A stretch of DNA of 64,000 nt. Source: Anaerovibrio slackiae (lineage in GTDB: Bacteria; Bacillota; Negativicutes; Selenomonadales; Selenomonadaceae). This document shows, in pieces, positions 52,262-61,155 of this stretch (within the stretch, counting starts at the first letter, position 1; each line of letters begins with the position of its first letter). The translations under genes were made by a program, and so were the position numbers. The notes below the pieces were generated by a model. The model worked only from the letters and a program-made list of their open reading frames with translations. It ran no database searches and was not told the DNA's origin. The DNA lies in contig NZ_VUNR01000001.1 in NCBI RefSeq assembly GCF_009695585.1, positions 124,001 to 188,000 on the forward strand. Direction: 5' to 3'.

Positions 52262-53041
52262 ATGAGCTGTGTAAATTTTAGCTGTGTGGATTTGAACTGC
52301 GATTTGGGGGAGAGCTTCGGTGCCTATACCATGGGCATGGATGAGGCGGTGGTGCCTCATGTTACATCTATTAATGTGGCATGCGGCTATCATGCCGGTG
52401 ACCCGCTGATTATGGAAAAGACCATGGCACTGGCAGCAAAATATGGCGTGGCTGTGGGAGCTCATCCCGGTTTTCCTGACTTGCTGGGCTTCGGGCGGCG
52501 GCCTATGACGGTGACGCCGGAGGAGGCCGGTGCCTATGTGAAATACCAGCTGGGAGCGTTGATGGCTTTTGCCAAAAGCCACGGCCTGAAGCTGCAGCAT
52601 GTAAAGCCCCACGGGGCACTGTACAACATGGCAGCCAAGGATGCAAAGCTGGCAAGGGGCATTGCCGAGGCGGTGGCCAGCGTGGATACGGGGATTTATC
52701 TCATGGGGCTGGCCGGTTCCGTGATGCTAGAGGAAGCGGAGAAGGCAGGGCTGCCCGTCATCAGCGAGGTCTTTGCTGACCGGGCCTACAATGACGATGG
52801 CTCCCTGGTAAACCGCAAGATTCTGGGCGCAGTTATCCACGATGGGGACGAGGCTGCGGCAAGGGCAGTAAAAATGGCCAAGGAAAACAAGGTGGTCAGC
52901 ATTAATGGCAAGACCATAGATATCAAGGCAGACAGTATCTGCGTGCACGGGGACAATGGAGCGGCTATTGAGCTGGTGAAGAAAATCCGTGCTTCACTGG
53001 CGGCAGAAGGGATTGCCGTGCAAAACTTTCAGGCACAATAA
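52262..53041 (+). CDS. pxpA: 5-oxoprolinase subunit PxpA (LamB/YcsF family)
   Basis: Part of the ATP-dependent prokaryotic 5-oxoprolinase that opens 5-oxoproline (pyroglutamate) to glutamate. 259 residues with [44 protein letters not shown] and [16 protein letters not shown] before the ATG. Confidence 0.95.
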   Translation: MSCVNFSCVDLNCDLGESFGAYTMGMDEAVVPHVTSINVACGYHAGDPLIMEKTMALAAKYGVAVGAHPGFPDLLGFGRRPMTVTPEEAGAYVKYQLGALMAFAKSHGLKLQHVKPHGALYNMAAKDAKLARGIAEAVASVDTGIYLMGLAGSVMLEEAEKAGLPVISEVFADRAYNDDGSLVNRKILGAVIHDGDEAAARAVKMAKENKVVSINGKTIDIKADSICVHGDNGAAIELVKKIRASLAAEGIAVQNFQAQ

Positions 53042-53167
53042 GGCGGAATATGAGGTGGCAAGGCGCAATGCGATATAATATGGTGCGATGCCATAAAGTG
53101 CTATAACTGCAATATTGCGCAGGCTGTTGTTTGAGGTAAATAGTGTTTGAGATAAAGAGGAAATGGG

Positions 53168-53896
53168 GTGACATGCTTGGCAGAGTCAGCTGTTCCTGCC
53201 GGGGTGCGCTTTCTGGTGCTGGGTGACAGCGCGGTTTCCGTGGAGTTCGGGCAGGAAATAAATATTGAAATCAATCGCAAGGTCATGGCACTGCAGAGCT
53301 GTGTGGAAATGGCAGCGGCAGAAGGGGAGCTTGAGGGAATTGTGGAGACGGTTCCTACATATTGTGCCCTGATGATCGTGTACAATCCGCTGGTGCTGGG
53401 CTATGATGAGCTGGTGGAGAAGCTCTCGGCTGTCATTGGCAGCATGAAGCTGGCGGATGCAGGGGAAAGGCAGGTCGTGGAAATCCCCGTGGTGTACGGT
53501 GGCGAGTACGGCCCTGACCTGGATGAGGTGGCAACGCAACACGGCATGACGGCAGAGGAAGTCATCCGGCTGCATGCTGCCCCCGAGTACCCTGTGTATA
53601 TGCTGGGGTTTGTGGCCGGTTTCCCCTATCTGGGCGGTATGGATGAAAGGCTGGCTACGCCTCGGAAGAAGTCGCCACGGCTGAAGATTGCCGCCGGCAG
53701 CGTGGGCATTGCCGGAGGGCAGACGGGGATTTATTCCGTGGAGTCACCGGGGGGCTGGCAGATTATTGGCCGCACGCCTTTGAAGCTATATGATGCGGCA
53801 AGTGAAAATCCCGTGCTGCTGTCAGCTGGCAGCTATGTGAAATTCAAGCCGATTTCTGAGGCTGAATACAAGGCGATAGCCAATGATAGTGAATAG
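53168..53896 (+). CDS. pxpB: 5-oxoprolinase subunit PxpB (KipI family)
   Basis: 242 residues with VLGDSAVSVEFGQEI, VGTxP-type core, GFVAGFPYLGGMDERLATPRK and SPGGWQIIGRTPLKLYD, all of the KipI/PxpB family (AHS1 domain). Starts at GTG 53168 behind GAGGAAATGGG; TTG 53177 is also possible. In Bacillus KipI also inhibits a sporulation kinase, but beside pxpA and pxpC the oxoprolinase role is much more likely. Confidence 0.93.
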   Translation: MTCLAESAVPAGVRFLVLGDSAVSVEFGQEINIEINRKVMALQSCVEMAAAEGELEGIVETVPTYCALMIVYNPLVLGYDELVEKLSAVIGSMKLADAGERQVVEIPVVYGGEYGPDLDEVATQHGMTAEEVIRLHAAPEYPVYMLGFVAGFPYLGGMDERLATPRKKSPRLKIAAGSVGIAGGQTGIYSVESPGGWQIIGRTPLKLYDAASENPVLLSAGSYVKFKPISEAEYKAIANDSE

Positions 53897-53997
53897 TGTT
53901 GGTGAATTTTGGCGGATATTTTTATGTGTTAGTGAGCATTAATGTACGTCAATGAGTTTTGATGAATGTTTTTTGTGGAATTTCGGTGGGTGAGACG

Positions 53998-55098
53998 ATG
54001 GCAGGTATCATGGTGATAAATGGCGGCATGCTGACTACGGTGCAGGATGAGGGCAGGTATGGCTATCAGGCCAGCGGCGTGCAGGTCTCAGGGGTAATGG
54101 ACAGGACTGCCGCCCTGCTGGCCAATGCCCTGGTAGGCAACGATGAGCTTTCTGAGGATGCTGCCCTGCTGGAGGCGACCTATCTGGGGCCTGAGCTGGA
54201 ATTTGGGCAGGATGCGCTGGCAGCTGTTGCCGGAGGCATGCCTGATGTGCAACTGGGTGGTATGCCTGTGCAGCCCTATAGGGCGATAGCTGTCAAGGCA
54301 GGGCAGCGGCTGAAGGTGGCGGCGCAAAAATCAGGCCTTCGGGCGTATATTGCCGTGTCAGGGGGATTTGCCACAGACAGGGCGCTGGGCAGCAGGTCCA
54401 CTAATCTCAAGCTGGGGCTGGGTGGCTATCATGGGCGCAAGCTGGCAGCAGGTGATGTGCTGCCGGTGGGAGCTCCGGGGGCGTATGCGGCAAAGGCCTT
54501 GTCAGGCAAAGCAGGGCTTCGGAAACTGCCGTCAAGCTATGTGGATGCAATGGCAAAGAGAGGCATTGTGTCAGGTGCTGACGGTGGCTCAAGCAGGCAG
54601 ATACGGGTGATATTGGGGCCCCAGGAGGATTATTTTTCCCGGCAGTCCATTGCTGCCTTTGCAGAAGCTGCCTATACAGTATCAAATAATTCTGACCGCA
54701 TGGGCTACAGGCTGCAGGGGCCGGCGGTGGAAAAGGCAAAGCAGCAGGATTTGATTACGGATGGCATAGCCTTCGGCTCAATTCAGATTCCCCCGGACGG
54801 CCAGCCTATTATTATGCTGGCAGACCATCAGACCACAGGTGGGTATCCGAAGCTGGCTACGGTGGCAACGGTGGATTTGCCCCTTCTGGCTCAGTCCATG
54901 CCCGGGGACAGGCTGCAGTTCAGGCTGATTTCCGTGCAGGAGGCACAGCAGCTTTTGCGGCAGCAGCATGAGGCTATGGTAGAGGTTATCAATCAGATGA
55001 AGGAACAGGCTGTACTGGCGGTGCCCGGTGCAGTGGCAAAACAGTTCAGGCTGACGATAAATGGCGAAGCTTTTGATGTGGCTATTAGGCAGATGTGA
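53998..55098 (+). CDS. pxpC: 5-oxoprolinase subunit PxpC (KipA family)
   Basis: 366 residues (AHS2/urea amidolyase-like biotin-independent carboxylase domain) with TTVQDEGRYGYQASGV, GVMDRTAALLANALVG, YIAVSGGF, SNNSDRMGYRLQGPAV and ADHQTTGGYPKLATV. ATG 53998 is set by GGTGGG; an in-frame ATG at 53959 lacks a site. The preceding 100 bases hold quasi-repeats of TTxxTGAxxxTTTT type. Confidence 0.94.
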   Translation: MAGIMVINGGMLTTVQDEGRYGYQASGVQVSGVMDRTAALLANALVGNDELSEDAALLEATYLGPELEFGQDALAAVAGGMPDVQLGGMPVQPYRAIAVKAGQRLKVAAQKSGLRAYIAVSGGFATDRALGSRSTNLKLGLGGYHGRKLAAGDVLPVGAPGAYAAKALSGKAGLRKLPSSYVDAMAKRGIVSGADGGSSRQIRVILGPQEDYFSRQSIAAFAEAAYTVSNNSDRMGYRLQGPAVEKAKQQDLITDGIAFGSIQIPPDGQPIIMLADHQTTGGYPKLATVATVDLPLLAQSMPGDRLQFRLISVQEAQQLLRQQHEAMVEVINQMKEQAVLAVPGAVAKQFRLTINGEAFDVAIRQM

Positions 55099-55171
55099 AT
55101 ATGAGCCTGATGTGACTAGAAAGATGATATGATGGCAGGCTCTATATGACTATAAGGCAGGAGTGATTTTC

Positions 55172-55978
55172 ATGGCAGATTATAGCAATGCGAGGCCGGA
55201 GGATGTATGGCTGAAAATCAGGAGCGGTGAAATCACCGGGCAGACATCCGGCATGTGCAACGGTTATGCCCAGGCAAATCTGGTGATTATGCCTGAAAAA
55301 TACGCCGGGGACTTTGAGCAGTTTGCCCGGCAGAATCCCAAGCCATGCCCTCTTTTGGAGGTTATGCATGGCAGCAGATATGTGCAGGATATGGGCAAGG
55401 GGGCAGATATCCTGACGGATATTCCCAAGTACCGCATCTTTGAAAATGGCGTGCTGGTAAAGGAAGTGACGGATGCTACGCCTTACTGGCAGGATGATAT
55501 GGCAGTGTTTTTGATTGGCTGCAGCTTTTCCTTTGAGGAAGCATTGATGGAGGCCGGTATAGATGTGCGGCACATTTCCATGGGGCGCAATGTGCCTATG
55601 TTCCGCACCAAGGTGATGACTGAGCCTGCCGGGCCTTTCAAGGGGGAGCTGGTGGTCAGCATGCGGCCGATGACGCCGGAGGATGCAGGCAGGGCTAATG
55701 AGATTACGGGGCGTTTCCCCAACGTGCATGGTGCGCCTGTGAATATCGGGGAGCCTGAGAAACTGGGGATTACGGACTTGATGAAGCCGGACTACGGTGA
55801 CCCGGTGGATATACTGCCTGGGGAGATTCCTGTTTTCTGGGGCTGTGGCGTTACGCCACAGTCGGTGATTGAGCATGCGAAGCTGCCGCTGGTGATTACC
55901 CATGCACCTGGGCATATGTTTATTACCAACATGAAAAATGATGCAGTCAATGATTTTTTGGAGCAGAAGAAAAAATAA
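55172..55978 (+). CDS. DUF1445 family protein, YcsI-like (N-terminal half of D-glutamate cyclase type)
   Basis: 268 residues of the YcsI/DUF1445 family, labelled putative hydro-lyase: RSGEITGQTSGMCNGYAQANL, TDIPKYRIFENG, FLIGCSFSFEEAL, MGRNVPMFRT, RFPNVHGAP, PVFWGCGVTPQ and ITHAPGHMFITN. The same domain forms the first half of the mitochondrial D-glutamate cyclase (DGLUCY), which converts D-glutamate to 5-oxo-D-proline. AGGAGTG precedes the ATG. In B. subtilis ycsI also lies beside the pxp genes. Confidence 0.9.
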   Translation: MADYSNARPEDVWLKIRSGEITGQTSGMCNGYAQANLVIMPEKYAGDFEQFARQNPKPCPLLEVMHGSRYVQDMGKGADILTDIPKYRIFENGVLVKEVTDATPYWQDDMAVFLIGCSFSFEEALMEAGIDVRHISMGRNVPMFRTKVMTEPAGPFKGELVVSMRPMTPEDAGRANEITGRFPNVHGAPVNIGEPEKLGITDLMKPDYGDPVDILPGEIPVFWGCGVTPQSVIEHAKLPLVITHAPGHMFITNMKNDAVNDFLEQKKK

Positions 55979-56052
55979 AATAATTAAATAAAGTAGTAAA
56001 TTATATTACAATTGTATTGTGTGAATGGATTGAATTGTGAGGTGTGTTTGCT

Positions 56053-56922
56053 GTGGGCTTTTTTAAGAAATTAGATGAGGCAATGCGATATGATCCGGGC
56101 AACAGGGGGCTTTTAGCCAATGCACCTGCCAACCCGTTGGACAGGCTGCAGGAGGCGTTGCAGGAGATTACCGGCGTGGTTATCCTGACGGGCTTTCCGG
56201 TGCGGCTGGGGCTCCACAATTTTACCGGGGAGACGGATGGCCCCCTGGGGGCTGCCAATCTTGCCTTTGCCTTTGAGTCCATAGGCGTGCCTGTGTGGCT
56301 GCTGACGGATGAGGAAGCCTACTGGGTGGTGAATGCGGCAGTGACCAGGCGTGGCTGCAAATGCCGTCCTCTCATGCTGCCTAAGTATGAGGCGGATGAG
56401 TTTATTGCCGCCCAGCTGGATGCCATTAAACCTAGCCATGTGCTGACTATTGAGCGTCCAGGCAAGGCACGGGACGGGCATTATCACAACATGCGGGGGG
56501 GCATTATTGATGCCATGTTCGTGGATGCTTCCAGCATTATTGAGGCCGCCCGGGAACGGGGGATAACTACTATCTCTATCGGTGATGGTGGTAACGAAAT
56601 CGGCATGGGTGCCCTGGCGGAGACCATCGAAAAGTATGTCCCTCACGGGGAGGCTATCTGCGCCAGGGAGGTGGCGGACATTGCCCTCATCAGCGGTGTT
56701 TCCAACTGGTGGGGCTGGGGCGTCAGCGCCCTGCTGTCCAGAATGTACGGCATCAGCCTGCTGCCCTCCGACGATATGGAGCGGGGCATGCTGCATGAGA
56801 TGGTGCTGGCAGGCAGCGTGGACGGCTGCACGAAGAAGCCGGAGGAAACGGTGGATAACCTGCCGATGGAGGTGCATCTGGGGGTTTTGAGCAATGTCAG
56901 GTCAGCCATGCAGGAAAAATAG
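56053..56922 (+). CDS. DUF4392 family protein (C-terminal half of D-glutamate cyclase type)
   Basis: 289 residues with GVVILTGFPVRLGLHNFTGETDGPL (split: GFPV, ETDGP), GAANLAFAFESIGVPVWLLTD, SHVLTIERPGKARDGHYHNMRG and SIGDGGNEIGMGAL. This domain forms the second half of DGLUCY; here it is a separate gene next to the DUF1445 gene. GTG 56053 is chosen because GAGGTG lies eight bases upstream; GTG 56044 is in frame. Together the two genes are a candidate two-subunit D-glutamate cyclase. Confidence 0.88.
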   Translation: MGFFKKLDEAMRYDPGNRGLLANAPANPLDRLQEALQEITGVVILTGFPVRLGLHNFTGETDGPLGAANLAFAFESIGVPVWLLTDEEAYWVVNAAVTRRGCKCRPLMLPKYEADEFIAAQLDAIKPSHVLTIERPGKARDGHYHNMRGGIIDAMFVDASSIIEAARERGITTISIGDGGNEIGMGALAETIEKYVPHGEAICAREVADIALISGVSNWWGWGVSALLSRMYGISLLPSDDMERGMLHEMVLAGSVDGCTKKPEETVDNLPMEVHLGVLSNVRSAMQEK

Positions 56923-57041
56923 CCATGCAGGCAATTAGCCGGTAATATGGTGCAGCAGTCTGGCTGTTTATGTAGTGATGTAATAAATTCGTGGCAGCAT
57001 TAATAAAGATAATAGAAAAAACTTAAAAAACTGCAAAAAAA

Positions 57042-57075
57042 CGGTGCAGGGGACGTTTCTCTGACCGCTTTTTTT
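57042..57075 (+). terminator. terminator after the D-glutamate cyclase-type genes
   Basis: CGGT-CA-GGGA pairs with TCTC-TG-ACCG (57042-57066, with bulges), then seven T residues. The rest of the 360-base gene-free stretch (56923-57280) is AT-rich; a possible promoter for the next gene is TTGACG (57159-57164) with TAAAAT (57182-57187). Confidence 0.6.
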
Positions 57076-57280
57076 GTGGGAGATTTTTTGGCTTTTGATT
57101 ATTTTTTGTCTGTCGGGTGTGGAACTGGAATTTTAAAGTATTTGTGCAGTGGACGGGTTTGACGGTCGTGCGCAAAGGCTATAAAATATGTTCACTGCGC
57201 TTGTATATGGATTTATATTTGCATATTGGCATTTTGGGTAGCGTGATAATTTAAAGAAATGTGTTAGGGGTTGTTATTGT

Positions 57281-58726
57281 ATGGAAAATTTTTCAGTTCT
57301 GGTGAATGAGCTGGATGCTTTGATTTGGAGCATGGCACTGGTCAGCCTCTGCCTGGGAGCAGGGCTGTACCTGTCTGTCCGCCTGGGATTTCCCCAGGTG
57401 CGGCTGATTGGGGAGATGGTGCGGCTGCTCTTTGGCGACAAGAAAAGCGAGCATGGCATTTCCTCCTTTCAGTCCTTTGCCACCACGGTAGGGGCAAGGG
57501 TTGGCATGGGCAATATTGCCGGTGTGGCCACGGCCATTTTTATCGGCGGCCCCGGCTCTATCTTCTGGATGTGGATGATTACCTTTATCGGGGCGGCTTC
57601 CGCCTTTACGGAGTCGGTGCTGGGACAGGCCTACAAGATAAAGAATTCCAGCGGCGTGTTCATGGGAGGCCCTGCCTATTATCTGGAGCATGGCCTGAAG
57701 TGCAAAAATTATGCCAGGCTTTTTGCGGTGCTGGCGGTGATGGGGCCGGGGCTTTTGCTGCCGGGAGTGCAGATAAACTCTCTTGTGCTGGTTTTTGAGG
57801 AAGCCTTTGCGGTGGATCGCACCATCGTGGGCTTTATCTGCTGTGCCCTGCTGGCTTTTATTATCTTCGGCAGCATCAAGCGCATTTCCAAGGTGGCAGA
57901 AATCCTGACGCCTTTTATGTGCCTGATTTACATGGGCTTTGCAGTCATTATCCTGGGCATGAATTTTGACAAGATTCCGGGGATGCTGCAGATGATTGTC
58001 ACCTCTGCCATAGGTGCTGAGCCGCTGTTTGCCGGGATTATCGGTTCGGCTGTTTCCTGGGGCGTCAAGCGGGGCATTTACTCCAACGAGGCAGGCATGG
58101 GCTGCGGTGCCATCGTGTCGGCAGCGGCTGAGACCTCACATCCTGCCAAGCAGGGGTTGATACAGGCCTGCTCCATATACGTGGACACCCTGCTGATTGG
58201 CACGGCTACGGCCTTGATTATCATGCTGACCGGCACCTACAATGTATCAGACGGGCAGGGGGGATTGCTGTTCAGCAGCATCGGTGATATTGAGTCCGGC
58301 ATCAAGTGGGCCCAGTACGCTTTGATGAATACCTTCGGGGCATGGAGCGGCAAGGTGCTGGCGGTGATTATCGTGCTGTTCGTGTTTACCTCCCTGACCG
58401 GCTACTGCTATCAGGCGGAGGCAAATATCCGCTACCTGTTCAAGCGCAACAAGCTGGCACTGAATACCGTGCGGATTATCTTCGTGCTGGCTTCCTTCTT
58501 TGGCTGCCTGGTGAATGCGGATGCTATATGGGCTTTGGGCGATATTGGCTACGGCCTTCTGGGCTGGGCAAATATCATTGCCATTATCCTGATGGCGCCT
58601 AAGGCGGTGGCAATTCTCAGGGACTATGAACAGCAGAAAAAAGCCGGGCGGGACCCTGTCTTTGCCCCTGAGAAATTCGGCATTGACGATTATACCGGGG
58701 CATGGGATAAATACAAAAATCAATAG
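57281..58726 (+). CDS. amino-acid:cation symporter, AGCS (alanine or glycine:cation) family
   Basis: 481 residues with about 11 hydrophobic segments. Signatures: SSFQSFATTVGARVGMGNIAG (split for length: FQSFATTVGARVG, GNIAGVATAI), GGPGSIFWMW, GVKRGIYSNEAGMGC and a late TSLTGYCYQAEAN. Imports alanine, glycine or possibly D-amino acids with sodium or protons. Directly follows the D-glutamate/oxoproline genes but with its own terminator-promoter region, so functional linkage is plausible, not shown. Confidence 0.93.
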   Translation: MENFSVLVNELDALIWSMALVSLCLGAGLYLSVRLGFPQVRLIGEMVRLLFGDKKSEHGISSFQSFATTVGARVGMGNIAGVATAIFIGGPGSIFWMWMITFIGAASAFTESVLGQAYKIKNSSGVFMGGPAYYLEHGLKCKNYARLFAVLAVMGPGLLLPGVQINSLVLVFEEAFAVDRTIVGFICCALLAFIIFGSIKRISKVAEILTPFMCLIYMGFAVIILGMNFDKIPGMLQMIVTSAIGAEPLFAGIIGSAVSWGVKRGIYSNEAGMGCGAIVSAAAETSHPAKQGLIQACSIYVDTLLIGTATALIIMLTGTYNVSDGQGGLLFSSIGDIESGIKWAQYALMNTFGAWSGKVLAVIIVLFVFTSLTGYCYQAEANIRYLFKRNKLALNTVRIIFVLASFFGCLVNADAIWALGDIGYGLLGWANIIAIILMAPKAVAILRDYEQQKKAGRDPVFAPEKFGIDDYTGAWDKYKNQ

Positions 58727-58754
58727 TTAATAGTTATCATAGTTGATCGATAAA

Positions 58755-58791
58755 AAACGGGCTGCTCCCATCTTATAGGAACAGCCCGTTT
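58755..58791 (+). terminator. bidirectional terminator between convergent genes
   Basis: AAACGGGCTG (58755-58764) pairs with CAGCCCGTTT (58782-58791), extended by TCC/GGA; A and T flanks on both sides. Confidence 0.85.
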
Positions 58792-58829
58792 AATATTATT
58801 GCAGATGTTTTTTTAGCGTGCGGTACTGC

Positions 58830-59417
58830 TTAGAAAAGTGGCAGCATCTCGGCACTCAGCTCCTTCATGCACTTCTTGAAGGCACCCCGCTTGGCACGCA
58901 GGTCGCTGGAGAAGGAATCATCTTCGTTGTTGGAAACCTTGCTCTTGAGGATTTTTTCTTTGTCAATCAGGAAAGCGTTAATCTGGATGGAGGCACGGGA
59001 TTTTTCGCCGGACTCCATGAGGGTAAAGGCAAAATGCTTTTCCACTACCGGGTCCTTGACAATCAGCACCAGCACCTTGTCAACGCCAAGGTATTCCGGC
59101 ATGGCCAGCAGGTCATCCTTGGTTGGCTGCTGTTCCTCCAGGAAGCCCTTGTCCAGCCAGTATTCCTGGTATTTGCTCTGAATGTCGGTACCCAGGACAA
59201 TCTGGCTGGCATGAGGATTATTCTTTAAAAAGTGGTTTTCAATCATGGTGAAATACTGGGTGGACTTGAAGTCGTTGCTGCCCATCAGCAGGATGGCTAC
59301 CTTGTCCTTGCCGTTGCTGCCCTGGCTGGCGGCGGCACTGCACACACCTGCCAGCAGCATGATGCTCATGGCAAGGGCGGAGATAAAAACTAATAATTTC
59401 TTCATATTCATTTTCAT
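58830..59417 (-). CDS. exported protein of unknown function
   Basis: 195 residues from the start at 59417, which has GAGG eight bases upstream. Signal peptide: KKLLVFISALAMSIMLLAGV followed by CSAAAS, with signal peptidase I cleavage likely near the AxA; the Cys is not in a good lipobox. The mature part contains VAILLMGSNDFKS, SKYQEYWLDKGF and DKVLVLIVKDPVVEKHF, an alternating alpha/beta pattern. Not recognised beyond that. Monocistronic, convergent with the symporter. Confidence 0.75.
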   Translation of the reverse strand: MKMNMKKLLVFISALAMSIMLLAGVCSAAASQGSNGKDKVAILLMGSNDFKSTQYFTMIENHFLKNNPHASQIVLGTDIQSKYQEYWLDKGFLEEQQPTKDDLLAMPEYLGVDKVLVLIVKDPVVEKHFAFTLMESGEKSRASIQINAFLIDKEKILKSKVSNNEDDSFSSDLRAKRGAFKKCMKELSAEMLPLF

Positions 59418-59630
59418 TCTGCATTCCTCATTTCTTATTTTCATTTGCTGTTCGCCCTGTAGACATTTACATGCGATTATATTCGACTATATTCGACAAA
59501 TTTTGTGAAATTCCTGCTTTTTGCTTGCTGCCAAGGAGATTTTCCTCAATTTGCCTCACTTTTGTATCTTATACGCAAAAAGGCGATGATGATTACAGCC
59601 GGTATAAAGAAATTTTTACGAATTTATGAA

Positions 59631-59675
59631 TTTATGGCGTTTATGGCGTTTATGGCGTTTATGGTGGTTATGGAC
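59631..59675 (+). repeat. 9-bp tandem repeat abutting the miaB promoter
   Basis: TTTATGGCG three times (59631-59657), then TTTATGGTG and GTTATGGAC; the last unit runs into the -35 hexamer. The rest of the gene-free stretch 59418-59744 is AT-rich, with a repeated TATATTCGAC near 59480. Confidence 0.8.
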
Positions 59676-59699
59676 ATTTCCGACTTTTTTTGTTAAAAT
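59671..59699 (+). promoter_or_regulatory. candidate promoter of miaB-mutS-mutL
   Basis: TGGACA (59671-59676), 17-base spacer, TAAAAT (59694-59699). Confidence 0.5.
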
Positions 59700-59744
59700 T
59701 AAGAGTCAATAAATGAGTGAAATCTATGGAAAAATATTAAAAGG

Positions 59745-61082
59745 ATGATAGAAAAGGTGTCAGAAAACAAAAAATATGTAAAATTTTTAACCTATGGCTG
59801 CCAGATGAATTTCAGCGATGCGGAGCGCATGGAAGGGGAGCTGGCAAAAATCGGCTATGAGCCGACGGAAAGCATGGAGCAGGCTGACCTCATCATGATT
59901 AATACCTGCTGTGTGCGGGAGACGGCAGAGGACAAGGTGTATGGCAAGATTGGCGAAATCAAGGGCCTGAAGCGGAAAAATCCTGATTTGCTGCTGGGCA
60001 TCACCGGCTGCATGGCTCAGAAGGAAGGGGAAAAGCTCATTAAGAGGGCGCCTCATATTGATTTTGTGCTGGGCACCAACAAGATTCACGAGGTTGTCAG
60101 CACCGTGCAGAAGCTGGAGGCTGCCAGCGTCAAGCATGTGGTGGACACGGAAATCAGGGAAAGCGAAATGCCGGAAGATGTGGCAATCCACAGGAAGACT
60201 GCCCTGTCAGCCTGGATTCCTATCATGTACGGCTGCAATAATTTCTGCACCTACTGCATCGTGCCTTATGTAAGGGGCAGGGAGCGGAGCCGCCTGCCGG
60301 AGGATATAGTGAAAGAGGTACAGGAAGCGGCAGCCCAGGGCTTCAAGGAGATTACCTTGCTTGGCCAGAATGTGAATTCCTACGGCAAGGACCACGGCAA
60401 GGCCAGCTTTGCGGAGCTTCTGGCTATGGTGGACAAGGTGGAGGGCATAGAAAGGATTCGCTATATGACCTCCCATCCCAAGGATTTAAGTGACGAGGTG
60501 ATTGAGGTCATCAAGAACAGCCGCCATATCTGCAAGCATTTCCATCTGCCTGTGCAGTACGGCAGCAACAGGATTCTCAAGGCCATGAACCGGGTATATA
60601 CGGTGGAGGGCTATCGGGAGCTGGTGAGGAAGATAAGGGCGGCTGTGCCGGAGGCCAGCCTGACTACCGACCTGATTGTAGGCTTTCCGGGGGAAACCGA
60701 GGAGGACTTCCAGCAGCTGATGGAGTTTTTGGCTGAGATACGCTATGACCAGGCATATACCTTTATTTACTCCAAGCGTTCCGGCACCCCGGCGGCGGAG
60801 ATGGAAAATCAGGTGGATGACCGCTGCAAGCATGAGCGGCTGAACAGGCTGATGGAGCTGCAGAACAGCATCAGCCTGGAAATCAATCAGCAGCTGACAG
60901 GCAAGACAGTTGAGGTCATGGTGGAAGGTCCAAGCCAGACGGATGATACGGTCTGGACGGGACGTACCGATACCAACAAGATTGTGCTCTGGAAGCACTC
61001 TGGCAGCGAAAAGCCGGGGGATTTGGTGCAGGTGAAGATACACACAGCCCAGACCTGGCTGCTCAAGGGAGAACTGGCTTGA
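59745..61082 (+). CDS. miaB: tRNA-2-methylthio-N6-isopentenyladenosine-37 synthase
   Basis: Radical-SAM methylthiotransferase acting on i6A37 of tRNA. 445 residues. The N-terminal UPF0004 domain has the three cluster cysteines in YGCQMNFSDAE, NTCCVRETAED and TGCMAQKEG; the radical SAM motif is CxxxCxxC in GCNNFCTYCIVPYVRGRERS; a C-terminal TRAM domain follows. ATG 59745 is very close to its AAAAGG; GTG 59757 is an alternative start. First gene of miaB-mutS-mutL, a common Firmicute order. Confidence 0.95.
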   Translation: MIEKVSENKKYVKFLTYGCQMNFSDAERMEGELAKIGYEPTESMEQADLIMINTCCVRETAEDKVYGKIGEIKGLKRKNPDLLLGITGCMAQKEGEKLIKRAPHIDFVLGTNKIHEVVSTVQKLEAASVKHVVDTEIRESEMPEDVAIHRKTALSAWIPIMYGCNNFCTYCIVPYVRGRERSRLPEDIVKEVQEAAAQGFKEITLLGQNVNSYGKDHGKASFAELLAMVDKVEGIERIRYMTSHPKDLSDEVIEVIKNSRHICKHFHLPVQYGSNRILKAMNRVYTVEGYRELVRKIRAAVPEASLTTDLIVGFPGETEEDFQQLMEFLAEIRYDQAYTFIYSKRSGTPAAEMENQVDDRCKHERLNRLMELQNSISLEINQQLTGKTVEVMVEGPSQTDDTVWTGRTDTNKIVLWKHSGSEKPGDLVQVKIHTAQTWLLKGELA

Positions 61083-61114
61083 GGGAGATTTGCCCCTGAG
61101 TTAAAGGCGAACTA

Positions 61115-61154
61115 GATTAAGGGAGATTGGCATTGATTAAAGGAGATTGGCACT
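61115..61154 (+). repeat. two 20-bp tandem repeats holding the mutS Shine-Dalgarno
   Basis: GATTAAGGGAGATTGGCATT (61115-61134) and GATTAAAGGAGATTGGCACT (61135-61154), 18 of 20 identical; the second supplies AGGAG for the mutS ATG. A partial GAGGGAGATT lies at 61081-61090. Confidence 0.8.
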
Positions 61155-61155
61155 A

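Noticed and set aside
59505-59696. 63-codon plus-strand frame before miaB
   Set aside because: Its end is the translated 9-bp repeat (MAFMAFMAF) and no ribosome site precedes it.
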